From contig CP046179.1 in the NCBI GenBank assembly GCA_014075275.1, positions 1,063,932 to 1,127,931 of the forward strand: a stretch of DNA of 64,000 nucleotides, in the 5' to 3' direction. A program made the position numbers and the translations under genes. Below are positions 1 to 8,553 of this stretch, piece by piece. The notes beneath the pieces are model-generated. The model saw only the letters and a program-made list of their open reading frames with translations. It had not been told where the DNA came from and did no database searches. Within the stretch, counting starts at the first letter, position 1. Each line of letters begins with the position of its first letter. This DNA comes from Boseongicola sp. (GTDB taxonomy: Bacteria > Pseudomonadota > Alphaproteobacteria > Rhodobacterales > Rhodobacteraceae).

Positions 1-369
1 GACATTGTTGTCATGATCCGTTCGCCACAAAGGATGCACACGATTGGGACGCAATGGCACTCCATTGGTGGCATTTGAGGTCGCGCGCCGCAACGCCGCC
101 TCCAGCGCCACCATACCGCCCTCAACCCGCGCCTCGTTGCCCAGTTTCACAAACCACCGCGGCACGCCCGTGTCACCACACATGGCCCGCCGGTCTTCCT
201 TGGCCGCCTCATAATTCTCCAGCATCGCCTTCAGAACAAAGGACGACAGATCACCATCCTCGGTCTTTGCCGCCAGTTTCAGCCCATCAAGATAATCCTG
301 CGGGATTTCGATGGCCGCCTTGTCCGTCAAGGTTTCAGCGGTCTGCTGGATCAAATGTATCGGGATCAT
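1..369 (-). CDS. Class I fumarate hydratase / L(+)-tartrate dehydratase alpha subunit, partial (5' part of gene)
   Basis: Translating the minus strand from the ATG at 369 gives 123 residues that continue past the left edge. The segment MCGDTGVPRWFVKLG carries Cys64, which matches the first 4Fe-4S ligand of two-subunit class I fumarases and tartrate dehydratases, and PLRPNRVHPLWRTDHDNNV near the edge is the next conserved block. The family adds or removes water at fumarate/malate (or tartrate/oxaloacetate). The start codon overlaps the stop of the flavoprotein gene as TAATG, so it is translationally coupled. Sitting last behind a fumarate-reductase-like complex favours fumarase over tartrate dehydratase, but the beta subunit lies outside the window and the substrate is inferred. 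Confidence 0.85.
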   Translation of the reverse strand, partial: MIPIHLIQQTAETLTDKAAIEIPQDYLDGLKLAAKTEDGDLSSFVLKAMLENYEAAKEDRRAMCGDTGVPRWFVKLGNEARVEGGMVALEAALRRATSNATNGVPLRPNRVHPLWRTDHDNNV

Positions 370-2123
370 TATGTCGCCACCAATGTTTCGGGCTCGCCGT
401 CGGGCAAGACCGTCTCGCCCGGTTTAACAATCGTGAACTGAACCGGTTCACTGCTCACCGTAACCTCGCCACCTTGAAGCTGCGCCACCGTAAATGCACT
501 TTCCTCCATGGCACCCGCCTCGGGAAAATCCTCGCGATAATGCGCCCCACGCGAGTTTTCCCGCGCAATCCCGGCCTTGGTAATGACGTCGGAGATATCA
601 CAGAGCGAGCGCAAATTCAGCCAGTCATGCCAGGTCAGGTTAAACGCCAGATTGCTCCCTTCAACGCCGACATCCATCAACGCTTCTGAAACCGCCCCGA
701 TACCCAGCAAACCGCGCTCCATGCCAGCCTTTGTGCGCATTACGCCCACTTCATCCCACATGCAGTCCTGCAATTCTTTGCGCAGCGGCAAAACCAGATC
801 CGGTTTTTGCGTCAGCGGATAGATCGCCCGCTCCAGTTCGGCGCCCAGCACATCCTCATCAGGATCACGCAGACTCATGCCAGACACGTCATCCCCCATC
901 ACATCCCCGGTGATACCGCCATAAACTGTTGAGTTTGCAACACCATTTCCACCCAGCCGGTTCGAGCCATGGGCGCCACCGGCATCTTCGCCCGCCACAT
1001 AAAGCCCCTCAAGCGCGGTTCGGGTATCTACATCAACGACGACACCGCCCATAAAGTAATGCGCCGTCGGCACCACCTCGACCTGTCCCGCAGCCAGATC
1101 AAACCCACTGTCCTCACAGCGTTTCACCATGCCCTTGAACTTCGCCCGCACATTTTCCGGCCCCAGATGACCCATTGAGATAAAGACGCCCTCCTGAGCC
1201 GGGTTATTGTTCTTGCGCATCTCCGCATAAATACCCCGGCTGACCACATCGCGCGTCGCGCGTTCGCCCTTAGCATCATGATCAAACATAAACCGCTGCC
1301 CGGCATGGTTCAAAAGCTGCCCGCCAGCACCGCGCAAACCTTCTTCCAACACTGTGCCGGTCATCCGCGTGTGATCACCGGCCAGCAACCCCGTTGGGTG
1401 AAACTGCACCATCTCCATGTCCCGCAGCTTCAGACCCGCGCGCAATGCCATGGCCAGCCCGTCCATGGTCTTGTCCCCGGACGGCGTGTGATACTTATAC
1501 ATAGTTGGCCCGCCTCCGGTGCCCATCAACACCGTCTTGGCACGCACAAACCGAAACGTGCCGGTGCGCATATCGATCATCAGCACACCTGCCAAAGCCG
1601 AGCCATCCTTGGTCGGGATCAGGCCAACGGCGCGATGCTCCTGCAGCCTTTCAACGCCCGAGGCCAAGACCTTTTCCATCAACCGATTGATGATCTCGAT
1701 GCCGGTCAGATCGCCCTTGTGAACCGTCCGGTCCGCCGTCTGACCCGCAAAGGCCTTTTGATGCAGTGACCCGTCCGCATTGCGGTCAAAAAAACAGCCA
1801 ACCTCGTTTTCCAACTCGCGCACACGGACCACGGCCTGTTCGCACAGCCTCCAGGCCATGTCCTGATCGGGCAGCCATTTTCCGCCCTGGATCGTATCCA
1901 TGAAATGTCGCTCTACGGTGTCGCCACCCCCTAGCGCTACGTTATAGCCACCCTGCACCATCCGGGTGCAGCCGCATTTACCGATCAACCCTTTGACGGC
2001 AATGGTGATCTTGGTCCCTTCGGGTGCACTTTGTTGTGCATGAAGCGCAGCAAACAGCCCCGCTCCGCCGGTGCCAAGGATCAGAATATCAGTGTCATGG
2101 CGCTCGATGTCTGAAAGGCGCAT
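369..2123 (-). CDS. Succinate dehydrogenase/fumarate reductase-like flavoprotein subunit
   Basis: 584 residues of the SdhA/FrdA/L-aspartate oxidase family. The N-terminal dinucleotide fold GTGGAGLFAALHAQ is at residues 17-30. The substrate-site elements are all present: QFHPTG, the EEGLRGAGG loop, RDVVSR, TAHYFMGG and SNRLGGN. The FAD-attachment region is unusual: it reads GKCGCTRMVQGG, with Cys52 where SdhA and FrdA have the histidine that binds FAD covalently. FAD is therefore probably held non-covalently. The gene follows the cytochrome b gene with a one-base gap and precedes fumarase. It could work as a succinate dehydrogenase or a fumarate reductase; the direction cannot be read from sequence. 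It is likely a paralogue of the standard Sdh, which is not in this window. Confidence 0.85.
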   Translation of the reverse strand: MRLSDIERHDTDILILGTGGAGLFAALHAQQSAPEGTKITIAVKGLIGKCGCTRMVQGGYNVALGGGDTVERHFMDTIQGGKWLPDQDMAWRLCEQAVVRVRELENEVGCFFDRNADGSLHQKAFAGQTADRTVHKGDLTGIEIINRLMEKVLASGVERLQEHRAVGLIPTKDGSALAGVLMIDMRTGTFRFVRAKTVLMGTGGGPTMYKYHTPSGDKTMDGLAMALRAGLKLRDMEMVQFHPTGLLAGDHTRMTGTVLEEGLRGAGGQLLNHAGQRFMFDHDAKGERATRDVVSRGIYAEMRKNNNPAQEGVFISMGHLGPENVRAKFKGMVKRCEDSGFDLAAGQVEVVPTAHYFMGGVVVDVDTRTALEGLYVAGEDAGGAHGSNRLGGNGVANSTVYGGITGDVMGDDVSGMSLRDPDEDVLGAELERAIYPLTQKPDLVLPLRKELQDCMWDEVGVMRTKAGMERGLLGIGAVSEALMDVGVEGSNLAFNLTWHDWLNLRSLCDISDVITKAGIARENSRGAHYREDFPEAGAMEESAFTVAQLQGGEVTVSSEPVQFTIVKPGETVLPDGEPETLVAT

Positions 2124-2124
2124 C

Positions 2125-2796
2125 TCACACCGCCTTCAACAGAAACAGGACGGCAACAAAAAATGACAACGCCGCAGCGCCCGCTGCCAAGGTCTTCTGT
2201 GAAGCCGACCACGGCAGAAATTCCAGCGCCATCACGCGCAAACCGCCGAACATATGCACCGCCAAAAGGAACACCAATCCGAACTCGGCCAACTTAACCA
2301 CGCCCATGTCGGTCAATGCCAAAAACCCGTCCAATTGCGCCGGATTGCTCACGGCCATGGCCAGCACCCAAAAATGCACCGGCAAAAACAAGGCTAAGGC
2401 CAGCCCCGACAGCCGATGCAACACATAAGCCAGCCACAGCGGATGCGCCCGTGATGTGATCCCGCGCGCCGCACTCACGGCCCAAACGGCCCGCGCCCCC
2501 AACGCAAACAAACCTAATCCAACCGCCCACATCAGAATGTCCAATGCGCGACCCCGAACGCCCCCGCATTCAAAAATGATCACCCGAAGGCCAATCGCCC
2601 CGTGGATCGAAACGGCCAGAACGAACATGCCATAAAACAGAAACCAAAGGGCCGAGCCCTGTGTGCGCCCCAAAATCTCGCCCGCGCTCAATCCCCCCTG
2701 AACCGCATAGATCATCACACCGAGGTGCCCCAACACCAACGGCGCCATAACCAGCGCCGTGATCCTTTGGAGCATATACAGGCGAAAATTCAGCAT
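2125..2796 (-). CDS. Cytochrome b membrane anchor of the SDH/FRD-like complex, internally duplicated
   Basis: 223 residues with about six hydrophobic segments. The two halves resemble each other: QRITALVMAPLVLGH (His24) with HRLSGLALALFLPVH (His141), and SIHGAIGLRVIIFE (His65) with AVHMFGGLRVMALEF (His181). The His spacing is 41 and 40 residues. This looks like an SdhC-type and SdhD-type anchor fused into one chain, with four candidate haem ligands. The anchor carries electrons between the Fe-S subunit and quinone in the inner membrane. It lies between the Fe-S and flavoprotein genes, joined to the former by a TAATG overlap. Haem number is an inference. Confidence 0.8.
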   Translation of the reverse strand: MLNFRLYMLQRITALVMAPLVLGHLGVMIYAVQGGLSAGEILGRTQGSALWFLFYGMFVLAVSIHGAIGLRVIIFECGGVRGRALDILMWAVGLGLFALGARAVWAVSAARGITSRAHPLWLAYVLHRLSGLALALFLPVHFWVLAMAVSNPAQLDGFLALTDMGVVKLAEFGLVFLLAVHMFGGLRVMALEFLPWSASQKTLAAGAAALSFFVAVLFLLKAV

Positions 2797-3518
2797 TAGC
2801 GCTTCCCACCAAAGAAGGCTTTCGCCGTTTCACGCTTCAACCCGGCAATCGCCGACATCGGATCAAGCTCGTTTGGACAATAGGCCGTGCATGATCCGAT
2901 GGAATGACAGTTATGGCATCCACCCGTCTGCGAAACCGCGTCTAGTATCTGATCGCGTGCGCCATCTTTGGCGTCATTCAACAGCGTCCACGCCCGTTGT
3001 AATGCGGCTGGCCCCAAGTATTCCGCATTACCTGCCACCGTGTCACAGGCCGCGTAGCAAACCGAGCAATTGATACACTCGATCCCGGCATTGGCCTCGA
3101 CCCGCGCGGTGTTTTCCGCATCAATCGGCTCAATCGGATCATCCCGCGTTAACGCGCCATGATGCACGCCTTCCGCCGCGATCCATTTGTCAAAGAACGG
3201 ATCCATGTCCACCGCCAGATCCTTGATCACTGGCAGATTGCGTAGCGGCCCGACTGTCACCTCGCCGCCGTCAAGAACTTTGGAAATATGCGTCCGGCAC
3301 GTCCAACGCGGCACGCCGTTCACCATCATCGCACAAGACCCGCACATCCCGACCCGGCAGGCGTAACGATAGCTCAACGTCGGATCGGCATTCTGCTGCA
3401 CCCAACTGATCACATCCAGAACTGTCTGATTGTCATAGACCGGGACATCGAACACCCTTTGAACCTCCGGCGCGGCGGCGTCTCGCTCGATGGTCACTTT
3501 CAGCGTCTTCGCGGTCAT
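2796..3518 (-). CDS. SDH/FRD-like iron-sulfur subunit
   Basis: 240 residues, the usual SdhB/FrdB length. The 2Fe-2S ferredoxin part has the ligands in CRVGMCGSCAMMVNGVPRWTC, and two further cysteine groups, CINCSVCYAAC and CHNCHSIGSCTAYCPNELDP, bind the 3Fe-4S and 4Fe-4S clusters. It passes electrons between the flavoprotein and the membrane anchor. It is the first gene of the four-gene set (Fe-S, anchor, flavoprotein, fumarase alpha) and has a free 140-base upstream region that should hold the promoter. The ATG at 3518 is the natural start. Confidence 0.9.
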   Translation of the reverse strand: MTAKTLKVTIERDAAAPEVQRVFDVPVYDNQTVLDVISWVQQNADPTLSYRYACRVGMCGSCAMMVNGVPRWTCRTHISKVLDGGEVTVGPLRNLPVIKDLAVDMDPFFDKWIAAEGVHHGALTRDDPIEPIDAENTARVEANAGIECINCSVCYAACDTVAGNAEYLGPAALQRAWTLLNDAKDGARDQILDAVSQTGGCHNCHSIGSCTAYCPNELDPMSAIAGLKRETAKAFFGGKR

Positions 3519-3658
3519 GGCTCAGCAGTCTTTCGGTCTCGAACGTGCTGCAAACAGTGTATCCGACAGCGCGCCTTAATGAACGCGAATATTTCTTTCA
3601 CTTTCTGTTAGCCCCACTTTCGAAAATTCCGTTCTATCAACCGACGATAAGCGGCCCT

Positions 3659-4693
3659 TTAACGCGTAAAATCCGTAATCACGGCAGTTCCCGGCGGCGT
3701 CGCCCCCTTCATCGCCCGCAACTCGGCGCTCGCCCCTGAAAGCGCCACCTCACGGTCCAGCATCGGGCTCAGATCAACATCACCCCGCGCAATCAGCCCC
3801 AACAGCGTTGGATACTTCCACGACGGCATCCCTCGCGTCCCAAAGAACGATAGCTGCTTGCCATAGATCGCCCGCATATTGACCTGCATCATACCATCGC
3901 CGGCAGGCATCCCCACATGAACATGCCGCCCCAACGTCGCGAGACACTCGACCGAGGCATTCGTCGTCACCTCGGCCCCCAGCGCCTCAATCGAAACCTG
4001 CGCTCCGCCGCCAGTGATCTCGCGTATGGCCGCCGCAGCATCTTCCCGCGCCGCATTCACCCCGGCGTCTGCCCCAAGCCCTTTGGCATGCACAAGTTTC
4101 TCTTCGACAACATCCACAACCACAACCCGCGCGCCCAGCATTTTGGCCAGCAGCATGGCCGATAACCCGATCCCGCCCGTGCCATGCACCGCAACCCACT
4201 CACCGGCCCGAACGGCGGCACGATCCGTCAAAGCATGCCAGGCAGTCGTCACCCTGCATCCCAGACCAGCCGCCAAGGCGGGAGACATCGTCTCAGGCAA
4301 ATGAACCAGATTGTGATCAAACGGCACGGCGACATATTCCGCATACGCGCCCGGCGCACCAAATCCTGGAACAATCGCACTCTCACAAGCATTCGACGTT
4401 CCTGCATGACACAGCGGGCACGCCCCGCAGGCCAGAATAAAAGGTGCAATCAGCCGATCCCCGACCTGATGTTTCGCCCGCGCCCCCGCCTCAACCACGG
4501 TACCGCAATACTCATGCCCCAGGATCGAGCCATGGATCACCTTCGGATGCGCTCCGACCCATCCGTGATAGTCCGACCGGCAAACCCCACAGGCCGCAAC
4601 CTCCAGAACCACACCGTTCTCAGGACATACCGGGTCCGCCACCGATTCAATCGACAGATCCGCGTTGAATTCACGAACAACGGCAGCACGCAT
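3659..4693 (-). CDS. Zinc-dependent medium-chain alcohol dehydrogenase
   Basis: 344 residues, the normal size for the family. The catalytic zinc site is seen in CGVCRSDYHGW (Cys38) and GHEYCG, the structural-zinc cysteines in CGACPLCHAGTSNAC, and the nucleotide-binding turn in HGTGGIGLSAMLLAK. It oxidises or reduces an alcohol/aldehyde pair with NAD(P). It begins 56 bases after the aldehyde dehydrogenase gene, so the two probably work in turn on an alcohol, its aldehyde and the acid. With a succinate-semialdehyde dehydrogenase as partner, 4-hydroxybutyrate is a possible substrate, but this is only inferred from context. Confidence 0.85.
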   Translation of the reverse strand: MRAAVVREFNADLSIESVADPVCPENGVVLEVAACGVCRSDYHGWVGAHPKVIHGSILGHEYCGTVVEAGARAKHQVGDRLIAPFILACGACPLCHAGTSNACESAIVPGFGAPGAYAEYVAVPFDHNLVHLPETMSPALAAGLGCRVTTAWHALTDRAAVRAGEWVAVHGTGGIGLSAMLLAKMLGARVVVVDVVEEKLVHAKGLGADAGVNAAREDAAAAIREITGGGAQVSIEALGAEVTTNASVECLATLGRHVHVGMPAGDGMMQVNMRAIYGKQLSFFGTRGMPSWKYPTLLGLIARGDVDLSPMLDREVALSGASAELRAMKGATPPGTAVITDFTR

Positions 4694-4749
4694 GATCCAC
4701 TCCTTCTATCCGATCAGGCCCTCAAACCATCCAAACCAACACCTAATAA

Positions 4750-6204
4750 TCAATCGTCCAACCCAGCCACACACATGTATTTGACCGAAAGGTAATCTTC
4801 CAATCCCTGGCTGCCGCCTTCCTTGCCCATACCGCTTTCCTTCAGCCCCCCAAACGGAGCCTCGACAGTGGTGATCAGGCCCGAGTTGATACCAATCAAC
4901 CCATAGTCCAATCGATCATTCAATCGAAACGCCCGTCCCAGGGACCGCGTATAGGCATAGGCCGCCAATCCAAATTCAGTCGCATTGGCCGCCGCTATTG
5001 CCTCGTCTTCAGTCTCAAACCTGAACACCGCCGACAGCGGTCCGAAAATTTCATCGGTGGCAAACTGCATTTCCTGCGTCGCCCCGGTCACCACGGTCGG
5101 CTCAAAGAATGTGCCGCCCTTCACATGCCGCTTGCCTCCGGCCACGACTTCACCGCCTTTAGACGTCGCATCCGCGATCATCGCCTCAACCTTCTCGACA
5201 CCGGCCTCGTCGATCATCGGCCCCTGCTGAACACCCGCCTCTGCGCCATCCCCCACAACAAGCGCCTCACTCGCCTCCTTAAGACGCGCAACGAAAGCAT
5301 CATGGATACCGGCCTGCACATAAAACCGGTTGGTGCACACACAAGTCTGCCCCATGTTCCGGTATTTCGCGATCATCGCGCCCTCGATCGCCGCACCCAG
5401 ATCGGCATCATCAAAGACAATAAACGGCGCATTGCCCCCCAATTCCATCGACACTTTCTTTACGGTATCCGCCGACTGCCGGATCAGCACTTTGCCCACA
5501 TCGGTCGAGCCTGTGAACGTCACCTTGCGCACATCGGGGCTGTCCATGATGGCGCCGCCAATGGCGCGCGCCGATCCAGTCAGAATATTCACAACACCAT
5601 CCGGAAACCCGACATCCTGACAAAGTTTGCCCCAGGCCAATCCCGAATAGGGCGTTGCCGTTGCAGGCTTGGCCACCACAGTGCAGCCCGCTGCCAACGC
5701 AGGCCCCAATTTTCTCGCCAGCATCGATGATGGGAAATTCCAGGGCGTAATCGCACCCACAACCCCGACCGGATGGCGGGTCACCATCAACCGGCGGTCA
5801 TTCGTCGGCGATGGCACAATTTCACCCTTGGCACGGCGCACTTCTTCGGCGAACCACCGGATATAGGCCGCACCAATGGCGATCTCACCGCGCGCTTCCG
5901 CCAAAGGTTTCCCCTGCTCAGCGGTCAAAAGCTGCGCCAGCGCTTCCTGATTATCCATCAACGCATCGTATAGCTTGTGCAACAGCCCAACGCGCTCACT
6001 CAGATTGCTCCGGCTCCAGTCCACGAAGGCAGAACTTGCCGCCGCGATGGCCCGGTTGGTCTCTTCTGCACCGCAATCCGGCACATGCCCCAACACCGCC
6101 CCGGTCGCCGGGTTGTGAACCGCAAGCGTTCCACCGTTGTCTGCGCCGCTCCAGGTGCCGCCGATCAAGTTCGATTGCTGCAACATGCCGTCAAAAGTAT
6201 TCAT
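4750..6204 (-). CDS. gabD: NAD(P)-dependent succinate-semialdehyde dehydrogenase
   Basis: 484 residues from the ATG at 6204, which has an AGGAAA ribosome site just upstream; an in-frame ATG at 6237 is less likely. Aldehyde dehydrogenase motifs are clear: TPWNFP, the cofactor loop FTGSTDVGK, the general base in MELGGNAPFIVF and the catalytic cysteine in NMGQTCVCTNRF. The doubled cysteine and overall sequence fit the GabD group, which converts succinate semialdehyde to succinate. It is followed by the alcohol dehydrogenase, with the succinate/fumarate genes next, so its product could feed directly into them. Confidence 0.87.
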   Translation of the reverse strand: MNTFDGMLQQSNLIGGTWSGADNGGTLAVHNPATGAVLGHVPDCGAEETNRAIAAASSAFVDWSRSNLSERVGLLHKLYDALMDNQEALAQLLTAEQGKPLAEARGEIAIGAAYIRWFAEEVRRAKGEIVPSPTNDRRLMVTRHPVGVVGAITPWNFPSSMLARKLGPALAAGCTVVAKPATATPYSGLAWGKLCQDVGFPDGVVNILTGSARAIGGAIMDSPDVRKVTFTGSTDVGKVLIRQSADTVKKVSMELGGNAPFIVFDDADLGAAIEGAMIAKYRNMGQTCVCTNRFYVQAGIHDAFVARLKEASEALVVGDGAEAGVQQGPMIDEAGVEKVEAMIADATSKGGEVVAGGKRHVKGGTFFEPTVVTGATQEMQFATDEIFGPLSAVFRFETEDEAIAAANATEFGLAAYAYTRSLGRAFRLNDRLDYGLIGINSGLITTVEAPFGGLKESGMGKEGGSQGLEDYLSVKYMCVAGLDD

Positions 6205-6398
6205 CACGCATCTTTCCTGATTAGGTCCGCTGATCATTGATTATCCCAAAGGGGGAAAAGGTGCCCTGACACTAGGCACCAATGGTTAGGCGTAAAAGCC
6301 AATAAAGTTTTATCTATCTGAAAGCCCGGCTTACCCAAGCGCCTCACACCCCCCGGCACCCCCTTGCCGATACCCGGCCAGCCAGTTACCGGTTCTCC

Positions 6399-7046
6399 AT
6401 GTCCCATTCACTTGCCAATCTCGGCCCCTGGTCCGAGCTGCCATTTTTCTCCGAACAATGGCCCGCCATTCAATCCGCCATCGAAACCGATATCCAGCCA
6501 ATCCTGCCGCCGTCTCCACAACGTTTCGCAGCCCTGGAACACGTCACGCCTGAAGCAACTCGTGTTCTAATTCTTGGACAAGACCCCTACCCGACACCCG
6601 GCCATGCCAACGGGCTTGCCTTTTCCGTTGCTTCCGATGTTCGCCTGCCCAGATCTCTCACCAACATCTACAAGGAACTGGAAACTGACATCGGCCAGAT
6701 CCCGGACAACGGAGATCTCACCCATTGGGCCAATCAGGGCGTGCTCCTTCTCAACACTGCGCTGTCGGTTCCTGCTCACGACGCCAATGGTCACGCCCGC
6801 CTCGGATGGGACGTCCTTGCGCGCCAGGTCATGGCACGGCTTTCAGACCGCCCCCGCGCGTTCATCCTTTGGGGCGCCAAAGCCCAGGCCTATCGCCAGT
6901 GCATCGCAGGAGACGATCACCTCATCATTGAATCGGCCCATCCTTCGCCGCTGTCCGCCCGCCGCGGCTTCTTCGGCTCCAAACCATTTTCGAAAACTAA
7001 TTCCTGGCTGACCGCCCGCGGCCACACGCCCATACGTTGGGCCTGA
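6399..7046 (+). CDS. ung: Uracil-DNA glycosylase, family 1
   Basis: 215 residues. It removes uracil from DNA to start base-excision repair. The catalytic-water motif reads GQDPYPTPGHANGLAFSV (Asp62); most bacterial Ung proteins have GQDPYH, and the proline form is what I know from actinobacterial Ung. The second motif, HPSPLSARRGFFGSKPF, is intact, as is GVLLLNTALSV. There is no obvious Shine-Dalgarno before the ATG. It stands alone between gabD (divergent) and trpC. Foreign origin is possible but needs a tree. Confidence 0.88.
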   Translation: MSHSLANLGPWSELPFFSEQWPAIQSAIETDIQPILPPSPQRFAALEHVTPEATRVLILGQDPYPTPGHANGLAFSVASDVRLPRSLTNIYKELETDIGQIPDNGDLTHWANQGVLLLNTALSVPAHDANGHARLGWDVLARQVMARLSDRPRAFILWGAKAQAYRQCIAGDDHLIIESAHPSPLSARRGFFGSKPFSKTNSWLTARGHTPIRWA

Positions 7047-7179
7047 AGCACCAAACACGGCTATTATCGGCCCAAAAATATCCTCGCCGAAGGCCCGCGC
7101 GCCCGGCGCGCGTCGCGGATTTCGTGTGGAAATCCGGTTACCTGAAAGTTAACGGGGCCCTAAACCACCGTGCGGGTCC

Positions 7180-7212
7180 ACCGACGTAATACCGACGTGA
7201 TACCAACGCGAT
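7180..7212. repeat. Three imperfect 11-bp tandem repeats upstream of trpC
   Basis: The units are ACCGACGTAAT, ACCGACGTGAT and ACCAACGCGAT, back to back, ending 46 bases before the trpC start. Two of eleven positions vary between the first two and third units. They could be binding sites for a repeated DNA-binding protein or part of the trpC leader; no function can be assigned. Confidence 0.7.
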
Positions 7213-7258
7213 ACAGACACGGGTTTTCAACTTCCTCCAGCCATTGTATCTGAACCCC

Positions 7259-8074
7259 ATGACCACAGCTCTCGATCGCATCAAAGCCTATAAACTCAAG
7301 GAAATCGCCGAAGCCAAAGCTGCGCGACCCCTTCAGGATGTCCAGGCACAGGCCCGCGATGCCTCGCCCACGCGCGGCTTTGCCAACGCCCTGATAAATA
7401 GCGCAAAAAACGGTTACGGCCTTATCGCCGAGATCAAGAAAGCCAGCCCATCCAAGGGCCTCATTCGCGCCGATTTCCATCCCCCAACACTGGCAAAAGC
7501 CTATCAGGACGGCGGCGCGACCTGTCTGTCGGTCCTCACCGATACGCCCAGCTTCCAAGGCGCACCGGAATTTCTGACGCAGGCCAGAAATTCCGTGTCT
7601 TTACCGTGCCTTAGAAAAGATTTCTTATACGATACGTATCAAGTCGCCGAAGCCCGCGCCTGGGGTGCCGACTGCATCCTCATCATCATGGCCAGCGTCA
7701 CGGATGCACAGGCCAAAGAACTTGAGGATTACGCCGTAAACGATTGGAATATGGATGTTTTGGTTGAAGTTCATAACCAAGAAGAACTCGACCGTGCCCT
7801 CGCGCTCGCCTCTCCACTTCTTGGCGTAAACAACCGCAATCTGAAAACCTTCGAAACCGACCTCGCCACCACCGAACGCCTTGCCGCAATGGTCCCTGAC
7901 GGCAAAACACTGATCGCCGAAAGCGGCCTGTCCACTCCTGCCGACCTCGCCCGGCTCGCCGCTCACAACGCTCGCTGCTTCCTCATCGGCGAAAGCCTGA
8001 TGCGTCAATCCGATGTCACCACAGCAACGCAAAACATCCTCGCCAACCCCATTCCTGCGCGGGGTGCCGCGTAA
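7259..8074 (+). CDS. trpC: Indole-3-glycerol phosphate synthase
   Basis: 271 residues from the ATG at 7259 (an upstream in-frame start at 7244 is less typical of the family). It closes the indole ring in tryptophan synthesis. The catalytic lysine is in [10 protein letters not shown], with [22 protein letters not shown] and AESGL following along the TIM barrel. Unlike the usual trpG-trpD-trpC order, trpG and trpD are not directly upstream here; ung is. The stop overlaps the moaC start (TAATG), so trpC, moaC and moeA form one transcript, an arrangement I know from Rhodobacterales. Confidence 0.93.
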   Translation: MTTALDRIKAYKLKEIAEAKAARPLQDVQAQARDASPTRGFANALINSAKNGYGLIAEIKKASPSKGLIRADFHPPTLAKAYQDGGATCLSVLTDTPSFQGAPEFLTQARNSVSLPCLRKDFLYDTYQVAEARAWGADCILIIMASVTDAQAKELEDYAVNDWNMDVLVEVHNQEELDRALALASPLLGVNNRNLKTFETDLATTERLAAMVPDGKTLIAESGLSTPADLARLAAHNARCFLIGESLMRQSDVTTATQNILANPIPARGAA

Positions 8075-8553
8075 TGTCAGGCCTCACGCACTTCGACAAA
8101 CAGGGCCAGGCCCATATGGTTGATGTGTCGTCAAAAGACGATACCGATCGCATCGCCGTGGCAGAAGGGTTTGTTAAGATGCTGCCGGAAACCCTTGAAA
8201 TCGTTATGAACGGCACTGCCAAGAAAGGCGACGTTCTTGGCATCGCACGCCTGGCTGGCATCATGGGTGCCAAGAAGACGTCGGACCTTATTCCGCTCTG
8301 CCACCCACTGGCCATCACCAAAGTTGCCGTGGACCTTATAGAAGACCGTCATCGCCCCGGCATCCGCATTGAAGCAACGGTAAAAACCACTGGCCAAACT
8401 GGTGTCGAAATGGAGGCCCTGACTGCCGTCACAACTGCGGGCCTCACTATTTATGATATGTTAAAAGCTGTCGACAAAACTATGGCAGTAGAAGACATTC
8501 GCCTGCTTTTGAAAGACGGTGGCCGTTCCGGTCGTTTCGAGGCTGCAAAGTGA
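8074..8553 (+). CDS. moaC: Cyclic pyranopterin monophosphate synthase
   Basis: 159 residues. It acts with MoaA in the first step of molybdenum cofactor synthesis. The sequence opens with [19 protein letters not shown] and has the conserved LIPLCHPL and MEALTAV blocks. It overlaps trpC at its start and moeA at its end (GTGA), which shows tight translational coupling. No molybdenum cofactor riboswitch is visible before the operon. Confidence 0.94.
   Translation: MSGLTHFDKQGQAHMVDVSSKDDTDRIAVAEGFVKMLPETLEIVMNGTAKKGDVLGIARLAGIMGAKKTSDLIPLCHPLAITKVAVDLIEDRHRPGIRIEATVKTTGQTGVEMEALTAVTTAGLTIYDMLKAVDKTMAVEDIRLLLKDGGRSGRFEAAK

Noticed and set aside
54-689. Plus-strand frame of 211 codons at the left edge
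   Set aside because: It lies opposite the fumarase alpha and flavoprotein genes, both with clear family motifs; its proline/arginine-rich product is typical of an antisense frame in GC-rich DNA.
7060-7244. Trp attenuator or riboswitch before trpC
   Set aside because: No Trp-rich leader peptide and no terminator/antiterminator pair could be drawn; only the 11-bp repeats stand out.
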